Shown: positions 1 to 9,774, numbered from the stretch's first letter. The stretch is DNA of 64,000 nt from Acidobacteriota bacterium (GCA_008363385.1 RHKY01000003.1:124001-188000), one strand, 5' to 3'. A program made the numbers and translations. Notes: generated by a model not told the origin, from the letters alone.

Positions 1-73
1 GTCGCCGCCGCGCGGCGGAGGGCCTCGGGGGCTCCCCGCCGCACGGCGGTGAGAGGTAGGGGGACGGGCCTCT

Positions 74-1198
<1,125 letters not shown>

Positions 1199-1653
1199 CG
1201 GGTCTCTCCTTCGAATGGTGTCGTGACGGTGGAACGGCGCCCCGCGGGCGGACGTGTCAGGTCCGCGCCGCCGCGGCGGCCGGGCATTCCGGAACGGGAG
1301 GGTCGCTTGGTGATCAGGTTCCTGGGCACCCTTTCGACGTTCGTTTCGTTCCGCATCGATCGCGCATGGGCCCGTGTCCCGGGAGAGGGACCGGCCGGCT
1401 GGGCCACCGTAGAGGGCTACGGTCTGGCGCGCGGGTCGTCGAGCCGAGTCTCTCGCCGCGCTCTTCATGCCGGCAGCCCGATGCGAAGGGCCGCCGGAGC
1501 TTCAAAGAACCGGGGAACTCCGCTGGCCGAGGACGGACGGGCCCGGGGCCTCGCCAGGGCGGGCGGGATTGTAGCCACGCCTCGCGACCCGCGCCACGGG
1601 TATGCTCCGCGCTCAGGGTGGCGCTCCCGGGAGCGCCGGGGAGGACCGAGGCG
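1199..1653. other. 455-nt intergenic region between metK and the HD hydrolase
   Basis: No convincing gene lies here. Open frames cross it on both strands, but they are arginine- and proline-rich shadows typical of high-GC DNA. It holds the metK ribosome site (just right of 1198), a 14-nt perfect palindrome at 1267-1280, a cluster of hairpins at 1363-1485 on the metK strand, and a TATGCT box at 1600-1605 that could be the -10 element for the plus-strand HD gene at 1654. Confidence 0.6.
1363..1485 (-). ncRNA. candidate structured leader upstream of metK
   Basis: Read on the metK strand, CGCAT-c-GGGC (1485-1476) can pair with GCCCATGCG (1371-1363), giving a 9-bp closing stem with one bulged C. 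Inside it lie a perfect 7-bp hairpin (ACCGTAG/CTACGGT, 1406-1423), a GCGCGG/CCGCGC stem and a GTCCC/GGGAC stem. The arrangement resembles a multi-branched riboswitch and sits about 165 nt upstream of the metK start. I could not match the core nucleotides of SAM-I, SAM-II or SAM-IV. Chance hairpins are frequent at this GC content, so this is only a candidate. Confidence 0.2.
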
Positions 1654-2217
1654 GTGGGCACGGCTCCGGGCGACGGGATCCTGCTGAAGCACGCGCTGGA
1701 CATGGCCGCGTCCTGGCACCGGAACCAGCGCCGGAAGTACCCCGGCCTCGACATCCCGTACGTCACCCACCTGGCGGGCGTGGTGGCCCTGCTGGCGCGC
1801 CACGGGTTCGACGAGGAGGTCCAGGCCGCCGGCGCCCTGCACGACGCGCTGGAGGACGCCGGGAAGAAGTCCGAGGAGATCGCCGCCCTCTTCGGCGAGC
1901 GGGTCGCCGAGCTCGTCCGCGCCACGACCGAGGACGACAAGTCGCGGAGCTGGGAGGAGCGCAAGGCGGCCTCGCTCGGGAAGTTCACGCGCGGCTCGTG
2001 GGAGGCCCAGGCGATCGCGCTGGCCGACGCGACGGACAACCTCCGCTCGATCCTCGTCTGCCGGAACGTCCTCGGCGAGGACCCCTGGCCCGCCCTGAAG
2101 CGGGGGAAGGCCCAGCAGCTGCAGCGCTGGGAGGACGTCTGGAAGGCGGTCCGGAGGAAGCGCCACCCGCTCGCCCGCGAGTACCGCCGGGCCCTCGACC
2201 TCGTCCGAGAGGCCTGA
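1654..2217 (+). CDS. small HD-domain hydrolase, SpoT/MESH1-like (putative small alarmone hydrolase)
   Basis: A free-standing HD phosphohydrolase of 187 aa. The metal-site pattern of the RelA/SpoT hydrolase domain is visible: H39 in YVTHLAGV, H63-D64 in GALHDALED, and D125/N129 in IALADATDNLRS, with the family phrase 'I..LFGERVAELV' between them. There is no synthetase, TGS or ACT domain, so it looks like a single-domain alarmone hydrolase; a general nucleotide pyrophosphohydrolase role cannot be excluded. The start is placed at the GTG at 1654, about 10 nt after GGGGAGG. The ATG at 1702 would remove the first helix of the domain. It is divergent from metK. Confidence 0.8.
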   Translation: MGTAPGDGILLKHALDMAASWHRNQRRKYPGLDIPYVTHLAGVVALLARHGFDEEVQAAGALHDALEDAGKKSEEIAALFGERVAELVRATTEDDKSRSWEERKAASLGKFTRGSWEAQAIALADATDNLRSILVCRNVLGEDPWPALKRGKAQQLQRWEDVWKAVRRKRHPLAREYRRALDLVREA

Positions 2218-2311
2218 CGGAGCCCCGGTCCGGGTCCGCGCCCCGGGAGATCGAGGCCCGGCAGGCCGGCACGGCGAAACGAAGGCCCCGCCCGGCCGTA
2301 TCACGGAGGCG

Positions 2312-4609
2312 ATGGGTCGCCAGAGGAGCCGTCTCTGCGCCTCCCGGAAGACCCTGGCGGCGCTCTCCCTCGTCGCCTCGCTCTCGGCGGCTCCCCCGGC
2401 CCCGGCCGCGTCGCCTTCCCCGGGCGCCGAGCTCCGGGGCGAAGAGATCCGGATCGGCCGGGCCCCGGAGCCGATCGTGGTCGACGGCGACCTGACGGAC
2501 CCGGGCTGGAGAGGCGCCACGAGGGTGGACGTCTGGTACGAGACGAGCCCGGGCGACAGCATTCCCCCCTCCGTCCGGAACGTCGCGTTCCTGGCGTACG
2601 ACGCCCGGGGGCTGGTGGCCGGGTTCGAGTTCGAGGACCCGGAGCCGGGGAAGATCCGGGCCCCGTACGCCGACCGGGACCACGTCTCGAGCGACACGGA
2701 CTACGGCGGCCTGATCCTCGACACCCGCAACGACGGCCGGACCGCGATCCTCTTCCTCGCCAACCCCCGCGGCGTCCAGTACGACGCCGTCACCGACGAC
2801 GGGAACGAGACCTCGGCGCCGGACTTCTTCTGGGAGTCCGCGGCCCGGGTCACCGCGACGGGCTGGACGCTGGAGATACGGGTCCCGTACACGTCCCTCC
2901 GCTACGAGCGGGCCGAGACGCTGACGTGGGGGATCCTCCTCTACCGGAACCGCCCGCGCGACTACCGCTACCAGATCTTCTCGGCGCCGATGCCCCGCGA
3001 CCGGACCTGCTTCGTCTGCAACGAGAACGTCCTGACCGGCCTCTCGGGCCTGCCGCCGGGCGGGGCCGTGACGGCCGCGCCCTACGCCGCCGCGCGCCAG
3101 CTGACCGTGCCCCGCGAGCCGCCGGGGACCGGGCTCGTCACGGAGCCGATCGACCTGGAGGCGGGCCTGGACGTGAAGTGGACCCCGTCGGCCGCCGTGG
3201 CGCTCGACGCGACGGTGAACCCGGACTTCTCGCAGGTGGAGTCGGACACGGCCCAGATCGCGACGAACGAGCGGTTCGCCCTCTTCTACCCGGAGAAGCG
3301 GCCGTTCTTCCTCGAGGGGGTCGACCTGCTCTCGACGCCGGTCCGGGCGGTCCACACGCGGACGATCACCTCCCCGCGATGGGGCGTCCGCGGGACGGGC
3401 CGGTGGGGCACCACGAGCTGGACCGCGTTCGCCGGCGACGACCGCGGCGGCGGGTCGGTCGTCATCCCGGGCCCCGAGAGCTCCTCGCTCGCCCCGCAGG
3501 ACTTCCACTCCACGGTCGCCATGGCGCGGGCCCGGCACGACGTCGGCCTGTCGTTCGGCTCGCTCCTCGTCACCGACCGGGAGGTCGACGGCGGCGGCTA
3601 CAACCGGGTCTTCGGGCCCGACTTCCAGCTCCGGCTCGGCAAGAGCGACTCGATCGTGGGCCAGGTCCTCTGGTCGTTCTCGCGCACGCCTTACCGCCCC
3701 GACCTCACCGAGGAGTGGGACGGGAGGAAGCTGTCGGGCCACGGGATCGACGCCTACTACGTCCACGGGACCGAGACGTTCGACTGGGCCGCGGAGTACA
3801 AGGACTTCTCCCCGGGCTTCCGGGCCGACCTCGGCTTCGTCCCCCAGGTCGGGTTCCGCGAGGGGTACGCCGAGGTCGGGCGGACCTGGCGGCCGACGGG
3901 CTTCTTCCGGCGCGTGAGGGTGTTCGCCCTCGGCGACTACATCGCGGACCGCGACGGCGGGCTCCTGTCCCACGTCGTCATCGTCGGCACGGGGTTCGAC
4001 GGCGCGGTCGACTCGTTCGGCCAGATCCAGCTCCGCGACGAGCGCGTCCGCGTGGGGGAGGAGATCCTCCCGCGGCGGGTGGCCCAGCTCACGCTGCAGG
4101 CGGTGCCGGGAGGCCCGGCGGGCCGGCTCTCGCTCGTCGTGGCGGGGGGCGAGGAGGTCGACTTCGACAACGCCCGGCCGGGACACGGGGGGCGCGTCAC
4201 CTTCTCGGGGAGCGTCCGTCCGACCGACCACCTGGAGCTCGTCGCCTCGGCCGAGGTCCGGGCCCTCGACGTCCGACCGGACGGCGGCGGCGACGAGACG
4301 CGCCTCTTCACCGCGCACGCCGAGCGGCTGAAGGCGACGTACACCTTCACCGCGCGGAGCTTCCTGCGCGCGATCGTGGAGTACGTCGGGACGCGCCGGA
4401 ACCCCGCCCTCTACCGCGACCCGGTCCCGGAGGAGGACGGCTCCTTCGCCGCCTCCCTCCTCCTCGCCTACAAGCTGAACTGGCAGAGCGTGGTCTACCT
4501 CGGCTACGGGGACTCCCGCTCGCTGGAGATCGAGACCGGCGGGGACCGGGGCCTCGACGTCCGCGACCGCCAGCTGTTCCTCAAGGTCTCCTACGCTTTC
4601 CAGCGATGA
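2312..4609 (+). CDS. DUF5916 outer-membrane-like protein with CBM9-like N-terminal domain (copy 1)
   Basis: A secreted 765-aa protein. It has an N-terminal signal peptide (hydrophobic stretch around residues 14-32, ending in alanines). A CBM9-like beta-sandwich follows (about 45-250, beginning IVVDGDLTDPGW). The DUF5916 region comes next, and the C-terminus is probably a beta-barrel: the last residues, KVSYAFQR, give the alternating pattern and terminal aromatic of outer-membrane proteins. A conserved CFVCNENVL segment holds two cysteines. DUF5916 proteins are usually linked to carbohydrate or polymer use, but the substrate is unknown here. The ATG follows GGAGG by 3 nt. A paralogue lies at 12868-15156. 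Confidence 0.85.
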   Translation: MGRQRSRLCASRKTLAALSLVASLSAAPPAPAASPSPGAELRGEEIRIGRAPEPIVVDGDLTDPGWRGATRVDVWYETSPGDSIPPSVRNVAFLAYDARGLVAGFEFEDPEPGKIRAPYADRDHVSSDTDYGGLILDTRNDGRTAILFLANPRGVQYDAVTDDGNETSAPDFFWESAARVTATGWTLEIRVPYTSLRYERAETLTWGILLYRNRPRDYRYQIFSAPMPRDRTCFVCNENVLTGLSGLPPGGAVTAAPYAAARQLTVPREPPGTGLVTEPIDLEAGLDVKWTPSAAVALDATVNPDFSQVESDTAQIATNERFALFYPEKRPFFLEGVDLLSTPVRAVHTRTITSPRWGVRGTGRWGTTSWTAFAGDDRGGGSVVIPGPESSSLAPQDFHSTVAMARARHDVGLSFGSLLVTDREVDGGGYNRVFGPDFQLRLGKSDSIVGQVLWSFSRTPYRPDLTEEWDGRKLSGHGIDAYYVHGTETFDWAAEYKDFSPGFRADLGFVPQVGFREGYAEVGRTWRPTGFFRRVRVFALGDYIADRDGGLLSHVVIVGTGFDGAVDSFGQIQLRDERVRVGEEILPRRVAQLTLQAVPGGPAGRLSLVVAGGEEVDFDNARPGHGGRVTFSGSVRPTDHLELVASAEVRALDVRPDGGGDETRLFTAHAERLKATYTFTARSFLRAIVEYVGTRRNPALYRDPVPEEDGSFAASLLLAYKLNWQSVVYLGYGDSRSLEIETGGDRGLDVRDRQLFLKVSYAFQR

Positions 4610-4631
4610 GCCCCGGCGCCCGCCGGGGGCT
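4609..4631 (+). terminator. hairpin after DUF5916 copy 1
   Basis: AGCCCCGGC pairs with GCCGGGGGCT (one bulge), starting at the last base of the stop codon. No T-tract follows, so this is a stem-loop terminator at best. Confidence 0.35.
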
Positions 4632-4669
4632 CGCTCGCCCCGCCGCTTGATGGCCCCGACTCGGCGGCC

Positions 4670-4675
4670 TACCCT
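4670..4675 (+). promoter_or_regulatory. -10-like box TACCCT, leaderless type
   Basis: TACCCT ends 6 nt before the GTG at 4682 and no Shine-Dalgarno is present, so transcription would begin at or next to the start codon. Confidence 0.4.
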
Positions 4676-4681
4676 TGTCCC

Positions 4682-5764
4682 GTGCGCGCGAGGCGAGCGC
4701 TCCTGGTCGTCGGCGGGTTCACCGCCGTGGGGCTCCTCCTCTTCGTCCACTACTTCCTCGGGAGCGTCGCCGAGGGGGAGAGGCCCCCCTTCCTCGACGT
4801 CCTGGCCTCCGAGCTGACCGCGGCCTGGGGGGCGGCCCTCCTCTTCTTCCCCCTCTCGGCCTTCGCCCGCCGCTTCCGCCTCGACGGGCCCGGCGGCCTC
4901 CGCCGGCTCCCCCTCCACCTCGGCGCGATCCCCGTCTACTCGGCGCTCCACACCTCCTGGAACTGGGGGACGCGCTCGCTCCTCTGGCCGCTCCTCGGGC
5001 TGGGCCGGTACGACTACGGCGAGATGCCGGTCCGGTTCCTGATGGAGCTCCCGACCGACGTCCTCCTCTACGGCCTCGTCGTCGCGGGCGTGACGCTCTT
5101 CGAGAGGTTCCGGAGCGGGCGGGAGCGCGAACTGGAGGCCGCGCGGCTCCAGGCCGCCCTCCAGAGCGCCCGTCTGGCGGGCCTGGAGAGCCGGCTCGAG
5201 CCCCACTTCCTCTTCAACGCCCTCAACACCATCTCCGAGGCGGTCCACGAGAGCCCGGCCGCGGCCGACGAGATGCTCGGGCACCTGGCCTCGCTCCTGC
5301 GCGCCTCCCTCCGGCGCGAGGGCGCGCACGAGGTCCCCCTCTCGGACGAGGCCGCCACGCTCTCGCACTACCTGGCCTTCGTGAAGGCCCGGTTCGGGGA
5401 GGACCTCGAGGTCGACGTCCGCCTCCAGCCGGGGACGGAGGGGATCCTCGTCCCTTCCCTGGTCCTGCAGCCCCTCGTCGAGAACGCCGTCCGGCACGGG
5501 CGCGCCTCGGCGGACGGGCGGGGGCGGATCGAGGTCGTGGCCGCGCGCGAGGGGGAGAGGCTGCGCCTCTCCGTCCTCGACGACGGTCCCGGCGGCGCGG
5601 CCGGCGGCGAGGAGGGGGGCGGGATCGGGCTGGGCTCGACGTCGGAGCGGCTCGCCCTCCTCCACGGCGGGGCGGCCTCGCTCGTCGCGGGTCCCCGCCC
5701 GGGGGGCGGCTTCGAGGTGCGGATCGAGCTGCCGGCCCGCCAGCGACGGGCGGAGGGGCGTTGA
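4682..5764 (+). CDS. LytS/YehU-type sensor histidine kinase
   Basis: A 360-aa membrane sensor kinase. Four hydrophobic helices occupy roughly residues 1-145. A short coiled coil follows, then the His_kinase (PF06580) domain with the phospho-acceptor H175 in EPHFLFNALNTIS. The ATPase has an N-box in QPLVENAVRHG and a glycine box in VLDDGPGG. The start is a GTG with no Shine-Dalgarno but with TACCCT 6 nt upstream. The stop overlaps the start of the LytTR regulator (TTGA), so the two are co-translated and form one two-component system. The signal is unknown. Confidence 0.92.
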   Translation: MRARRALLVVGGFTAVGLLLFVHYFLGSVAEGERPPFLDVLASELTAAWGAALLFFPLSAFARRFRLDGPGGLRRLPLHLGAIPVYSALHTSWNWGTRSLLWPLLGLGRYDYGEMPVRFLMELPTDVLLYGLVVAGVTLFERFRSGRERELEAARLQAALQSARLAGLESRLEPHFLFNALNTISEAVHESPAAADEMLGHLASLLRASLRREGAHEVPLSDEAATLSHYLAFVKARFGEDLEVDVRLQPGTEGILVPSLVLQPLVENAVRHGRASADGRGRIEVVAAREGERLRLSVLDDGPGGAAGGEEGGGIGLGSTSERLALLHGGAASLVAGPRPGGGFEVRIELPARQRRAEGR

Positions 5765-6522
5765 TCCGGCTCCTCCTCGTGGACGACGAGGCCCCGGCGA
5801 GGAGGAGGCTCCGGCGGCTCCTCGCCTCGCTCCCGGACGTCGCCGTGGCGGGGGAGGCGGCCAACGGCCCGGACGCCGTCCGGCTGATCCGGGAGTCCCC
5901 GTCCGACGCCGTCCTCCTCGACGTCCGGATGCCCGGCCTGGACGGCTTCGGCGTCGTCCGAGAGGTGGGGCCGGACCGGATGCCGCCCGTCGTGTTCGTC
6001 ACCGCCTTCGACGACCGCGCCCTCCAGGCCTTCGAGGTCGAGGCGGTCGACTACCTCCTCAAGCCGGTCTCCTTCGAGCGCCTCGCCCGCGCCGTCGACC
6101 GTCTCCGGAGGAGGCTGTCGGGAGAGCCGGACGCCTCGTTCGCGGGGAAGCTCGAGCGGCTCCTCTCGGCCCGTCCGAAGGAGCCCGAGCCGCTCCGGCA
6201 CCTGACGGCCTGGAGCGAGGGCTCGGCGCGGATCGTCCCGGTCGAGTCCGTGGACCGGCTGGAGGCGGAGCGGAACCAGGTCCGCGTCCACGCGGGCGGC
6301 TCCTCGTTCGCCGTCCGCGGGCCGCTCGCCGACCTCGCCGCCCGGCTCGACCCGTCGCGCTTCGTCCGCGTCAACCGGGGGACGGTCGTCCGGCTCGACG
6401 CCATCGAGCGGCTCGAGCAGTGGTTCCACGGGGACGTCCGCGTCGTGATGCGGGACGGGACGCGCCTCCTCTGGAGCCGCCGGTACGGCCCGCCCGGGGC
6501 CGACGGCCTCGGGCCGCGATAG
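5761..6522 (+). CDS. LytTR-family response regulator
   Basis: A 253-aa DNA-binding response regulator paired with the kinase at 4682. The receiver domain covers residues 2-120, with acidic D8/D9, phospho-acceptor D54 in LLDVRMPGLDG and the conserved lysine in DYLLKPVS. The LytTR domain covers about 150-250 (WSEGSARIVPVESVDRLEAERNQV onward, ending in FVRVNRGTVV and LWSRRY). The start is a TTG inside the 4-nt overlap TTGA with the kinase stop, which is the only start that gives a complete receiver. Its targets are not evident; the GT-C gene follows downstream. Confidence 0.93.
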   Translation: MIRLLLVDDEAPARRRLRRLLASLPDVAVAGEAANGPDAVRLIRESPSDAVLLDVRMPGLDGFGVVREVGPDRMPPVVFVTAFDDRALQAFEVEAVDYLLKPVSFERLARAVDRLRRRLSGEPDASFAGKLERLLSARPKEPEPLRHLTAWSEGSARIVPVESVDRLEAERNQVRVHAGGSSFAVRGPLADLAARLDPSRFVRVNRGTVVRLDAIERLEQWFHGDVRVVMRDGTRLLWSRRYGPPGADGLGPR

Positions 6523-6539
6523 GGAGGGGTCTCCCTCCC
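6522..6539 (+). terminator. hairpin after the LytTR regulator
   Basis: GGGAGG and CCTCCC flank a short loop immediately after the stop codon. No T-run follows. Confidence 0.3.
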
Positions 6540-6588
6540 GTCCGCGCCCCGTCCCGCTCGTCCCTCCGGCGTCCCTCCCGTCCGCGCC
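6532..6588. repeat. 17-nt direct repeat pair
   Basis: TCCCTCCCGTCCGCGCC occurs at 6532-6548 and again at 6572-6588, start to start 40 nt apart, in the gap before the glycosyltransferase. The role is unknown; it could be a local duplication. Confidence 0.6.
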
Positions 6589-6626
6589 TCCTCGACGCGC
6601 GGCCGGGACGGGAGCAGATTCCCGGC

Positions 6627-8210
6627 GTGGCCGAGACGACCCGAGAGACCCCCCCCGGAGAGGCTCCCGCGCGCCCCGCGGTCGCGTGGGGCCTCGTCCT
6701 GTCGCTCGCCGGGGCGAAGCTCCTCCTCCACCTCCTGACGACGGGCCGGTTCGGGTACGGCTTCTTCGTGGACGAGCTCTACTTCCTCGCCTGCGCCGAG
6801 CACCTCGACTGGGGCTTCGTCGACATGCCGCCCCTCTTCCCGGCGCTGACGGCCCTCGTCCGCGCGACGCTGGGCGACTCGCTCCTGGCCGTGCGGCTCG
6901 TCCCGGCGCTCTGCGGGGCGGCCCTCGTCCTCCTCGCGGGCCTCCTGGCGCGCGAGATGGGGGGCGGGCGGGCCGCGCAGGGGCTCGCCGGGCTCACCGT
7001 CGTCGTCGCCCCCATCTTCCTCGTCGGCCACTCGCTCCACACGATGAACGCGCTGGAGCCGCTCTTCGTCGCCGGCAGCGCGTTCGCCCTCGTCCGGATG
7101 GCCAGCGGCGGGAGCGGGAGGTGGTGGCTCCTCCTCGGGCCGATGGCCGCCCTCGGGCTCCTGAACAAGCACACGATGGCCCTCTTCGTCCTGGCGGCCG
7201 TCGCGGGGGTCCTCGCCACGCGCGAGCGGCGGACGCTGGCGACGCCGTGGCCGTGGGTCGCCGGGGCGCTCGCGTTCGCCCTCGTCCTGCCGAACCTCCT
7301 CTGGGAGATCGCGCACGGGTTCCCGCACCTCGAGCAGCTGGCGAACATCCGCGCCGACGGGCGCGACGTCGACCTGACGGCCGGGGAGTTCCTCGCGCAG
7401 CAGGTCCTCCTCTTCCACCCGCTCGCGGCACCTCTCTGGATCGGCGGCGTCGCCTGGCTCCTCGTGGGCCGGGAGGGGCGGAGGTACCGGGCCCTGGGCG
7501 TCGCCTTCCTCGTCGTCCTGGGGGGCCTCCTCCTCGTCCACGGGCGGGTCTACTACGCGGCGCCGGCCTTCCCGCCGGTCCTCGCGGCGGGCGCCGTGGC
7601 CTTCGAGCGTGGCCTCCGCTCGCTCCCGCAGCGGTGGACGTCCGCGCGCCTGGCGGCCCCCGCGTACGCCGGCCTCCTCCTCGTCACGGGCGCCGTCCTG
7701 GCCCCGACCGTCCTCCCGTGCCTCCCCCCGGAGACGTACGTCCGGTACGCGCGGGCCCTCGGGATCGACCAGCCGAGGATCGAGAACCACCGGCTCGGGG
7801 CGCTGCCGCAGCTGCACGCCGACCGCTTCGGCTGGCCCGAGATGGTCGCCGAGGTGGCGCGCGTCCACCGGTCGCTCCCCGAGGCCGACCGCGCGAAGGC
7901 GGGGATCTTCGGCCAGGACTACGGCCAGGCCGGCGCGATCGACCTCCTCGGCCCCGCGCTCGGCCTGCCGAAGGCGCTCAGCGGCCACCTGACCTACTGG
8001 TACTGGGGGCCGCGCGGGTGCACGGGCGAGGTCCTGGTCGTCCTGGACGACGACCGGGAGACACTCCAGCGTCTCTTCCGGAAGGTCGAGCTCGCCGGAC
8101 ACGTGAGCCACCCGTGGTCGATGCCGCACCGGCAGTTCGACGTCTGGGTCTGCCGCGATCCCCGCGTGCCTCTCGCGGCGCTCTGGCCGCGGGTCAGGAA
8201 GCTCGCCTGA
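6627..8210 (+). CDS. GT-C family glycosyltransferase, ArnT/PMT-like (PMT_2)
   Basis: An integral membrane protein of 527 aa. The first periplasmic loop carries the acidic pair in FFVDELYFLACAEHLDWG, typical of ArnT/PMT-type enzymes that use polyprenyl-phosphate sugars. About 8-10 transmembrane helices run from residue 15 to 400 (for example APIFLVGHSLHTMNALEPLF and the LLLVHGRVYYAAPAFPPVLA region). A soluble C-terminal domain of about 130 aa ends in FDVWVCRD. The start is chosen as the GTG at 6627, with GGAG at 6611 and CAGATT 6 nt upstream. Acceptor and sugar are unknown. The 3' end overlaps the convergent YdjM-like gene by 17 nt. Confidence 0.88.
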   Translation: MAETTRETPPGEAPARPAVAWGLVLSLAGAKLLLHLLTTGRFGYGFFVDELYFLACAEHLDWGFVDMPPLFPALTALVRATLGDSLLAVRLVPALCGAALVLLAGLLAREMGGGRAAQGLAGLTVVVAPIFLVGHSLHTMNALEPLFVAGSAFALVRMASGGSGRWWLLLGPMAALGLLNKHTMALFVLAAVAGVLATRERRTLATPWPWVAGALAFALVLPNLLWEIAHGFPHLEQLANIRADGRDVDLTAGEFLAQQVLLFHPLAAPLWIGGVAWLLVGREGRRYRALGVAFLVVLGGLLLVHGRVYYAAPAFPPVLAAGAVAFERGLRSLPQRWTSARLAAPAYAGLLLVTGAVLAPTVLPCLPPETYVRYARALGIDQPRIENHRLGALPQLHADRFGWPEMVAEVARVHRSLPEADRAKAGIFGQDYGQAGAIDLLGPALGLPKALSGHLTYWYWGPRGCTGEVLVVLDDDRETLQRLFRKVELAGHVSHPWSMPHRQFDVWVCRDPRVPLAALWPRVRKLA

Positions 8211-8775
8211 GCATCGCCCACCGGGCGCGGACGGTGGCGACGAACGCCTCGCCCGCCCGGCGGCCGAAGAGCTCGACGGGAGAGGTGCCCGCGACGACCG
8301 CGCGGTGGAAGGCCCAGGCCATCAGCGCGACCGTGAGGAGGACGTTCGGCCAGCCGTTCACCGGCCACTGGCCGGTCCAGGCGACGGTCGCCGCGTCCGA
8401 GAGCGGCGCCAGGTAGTGGAGCGGCCAGAGGTCGTCGGGGTCCGGGCCGCGCGAGCCGACGAGGTCGGAGAGGAGGTGCAGGTGCACCGCCGCGAAGCCG
8501 GCGAGATACGTCCGGCCCCGCTTCCGCGCGAACGGCAGGGTGAGAGCCGGGAGGAGGAGAGCCGCGGGGAGGCCGTGCAGGAGCTGGTGGTGGAAGCGGC
8601 CGTAGAAGGCCGGGTCCGGCAGGCCCAGGAGGCGCGCGGCGACGTCGGGCACCGCGCCGAGGCCGTCGAGGTCCGGGAGGAGGCCCGTCCAGGAGGCGAG
8701 CGCGCGGTCCCGCCGCTCGAGCCCCGCGGCCTCCGAGAGGGTCCACGAGGCGAGGAGGTGCGTGATCGGGTTCAA
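8194..8775 (-). CDS. YdjM/DUF457-like inner-membrane metal-dependent hydrolase
   Basis: A 193-aa membrane protein of the LexA-regulated YdjM-like family. Putative metal ligands are spread through it: H6 in NPITHLLASW, the DLDG motif in GLLPDLDGLG, HHQLLHG, and HLHLLSDLVG. Hydrophobic segments lie around residues 70-85, 90-110 and 145-165. The start is a TTG within the 4-nt overlap TTGA with the psuG stop, so the two genes are translationally coupled. The physiological substrate of this family is not known. The 3' end overlaps the convergent glycosyltransferase. Confidence 0.8.
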   Translation of the reverse strand: MNPITHLLASWTLSEAAGLERRDRALASWTGLLPDLDGLGAVPDVAARLLGLPDPAFYGRFHHQLLHGLPAALLLPALTLPFARKRGRTYLAGFAAVHLHLLSDLVGSRGPDPDDLWPLHYLAPLSDAATVAWTGQWPVNGWPNVLLTVALMAWAFHRAVVAGTSPVELFGRRAGEAFVATVRARWAMLRRAS

Positions 8776-9692
8776 GCCGCCGGGGCCTCCGCGGCCAGAG
8801 AGCGCGCGATCGCGGCGGCCAGGCGGGCGTTCGACTCGGCGAGCGCGACGTTGGCGGCGAGAGCCCGGGGGCCCGCGCGGCGGGCGATCGCCGCGAGGAC
8901 GACGGGCGTGACGGCACCTCCCGTCGCTCCGGTCCGCTCGGCCTCGGCGATCCCCTCCGCGATCGCCTCCGCGATCTCACCGGCCGGCACCTCCGCCTCG
9001 GCGGGGACGGGGTTGGCGACGAGGAGGCCGCCGCTCCAGCCGAGGGACCGCGCGGCGCGGACGACGGCGGCGACCTCGCCGGCCGAGTCGGCCCGCGCGG
9101 GGACCGGGAGCCCCGAGGAGCGCGACCAGAAGGCGGGGAGGTCGTCGGTCCGGTAGCCGATCACGGGGACGGAGAGGGTCTCCAGCCGTTCCAGCGTCCG
9201 GCCGAGGTCGAGGAAGGCCTTCGCCCCCGCGCTCACCGTGACGACCGGGTGGCGGGCGAGGGCCGAGAGGTCGGCGCTGACGTCGTCGCTCGTCTCGGCG
9301 CCGCGGTGGACCCCGCCGATGCCGCCGGTGGCGAAGACGGCGATCCCCGCGCGCGCGGCCAGGGCGAGCGCGGCCGAGACGGTCGTCACGCCGCACGGCT
9401 CCCGCCGGGCGAGGGCCGCGGGGAGGTCCCTCTCGGCGAGCTTCGTCCCCGCGCCGAAGACGCGCTCGAGCCCCGCCTCGTCGAGCCCCACGCGCGCCTC
9501 GCCGTCCACGACCGCGGTCGGGGCGGGGACCGCCCCCTCCTGCCGGACGGCCGAGAGGACGCGCGTGAGGCAGTCGCGGCCGGCGGGCTCGGGGAGTCCC
9601 AGCCGGCTGAAGATGGTCGTCTCCAGCGCCACGACCGGCCGACCGGCCGAGAGCGCGGAGGCCACCTCGGGGGCGACGCGGAGGATCGTCAC
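8772..9692 (-). CDS. psuG: pseudouridine-5'-phosphate glycosidase
   Basis: Cleaves pseudouridine 5'-phosphate to uracil and ribose 5-phosphate, the second step of pseudouridine catabolism. The 306-aa length is normal. Family motifs are clear: VALETTIFSRLGLP near the N-terminus, GVTTVSAAL, FATGGIGGVHRGAE, the active-site segment VVSAGAKAFLD (here VTVSAGAKAFLDLGRTLE) and the late block LLVANPVPAE. No kinase (PsuK) is nearby, which is unusual. The GTG start has no Shine-Dalgarno; GATGAT lies 6 nt upstream (9699-9704), a possible leaderless promoter. Confidence 0.95.
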   Translation of the reverse strand: MTILRVAPEVASALSAGRPVVALETTIFSRLGLPEPAGRDCLTRVLSAVRQEGAVPAPTAVVDGEARVGLDEAGLERVFGAGTKLAERDLPAALARREPCGVTTVSAALALAARAGIAVFATGGIGGVHRGAETSDDVSADLSALARHPVVTVSAGAKAFLDLGRTLERLETLSVPVIGYRTDDLPAFWSRSSGLPVPARADSAGEVAAVVRAARSLGWSGGLLVANPVPAEAEVPAGEIAEAIAEGIAEAERTGATGGAVTPVVLAAIARRAGPRALAANVALAESNARLAAAIARSLAAEAPAA

Positions 9693-9774
9693 GGCGCGAT
9701 CATCGCAGGAGGCGTGGCCGCGACGCCGGAGGAGAGGGCCCGGGCCCGAAGGCCGGGGTCCCTCCGGAGCGGCC

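Noticed and set aside
1363-1485. A canonical SAM-I riboswitch upstream of metK
   Set aside because: The region has AAGAG followed by GC-rich stems, but not the conserved GGAGGGA, GCAACC and GGTGC blocks. It is kept only as an unnamed structured-RNA candidate.
1985-5665. Very long minus-strand open frame
   Set aside because: It is antisense to the DUF5916 and kinase genes and its translation is low-complexity.
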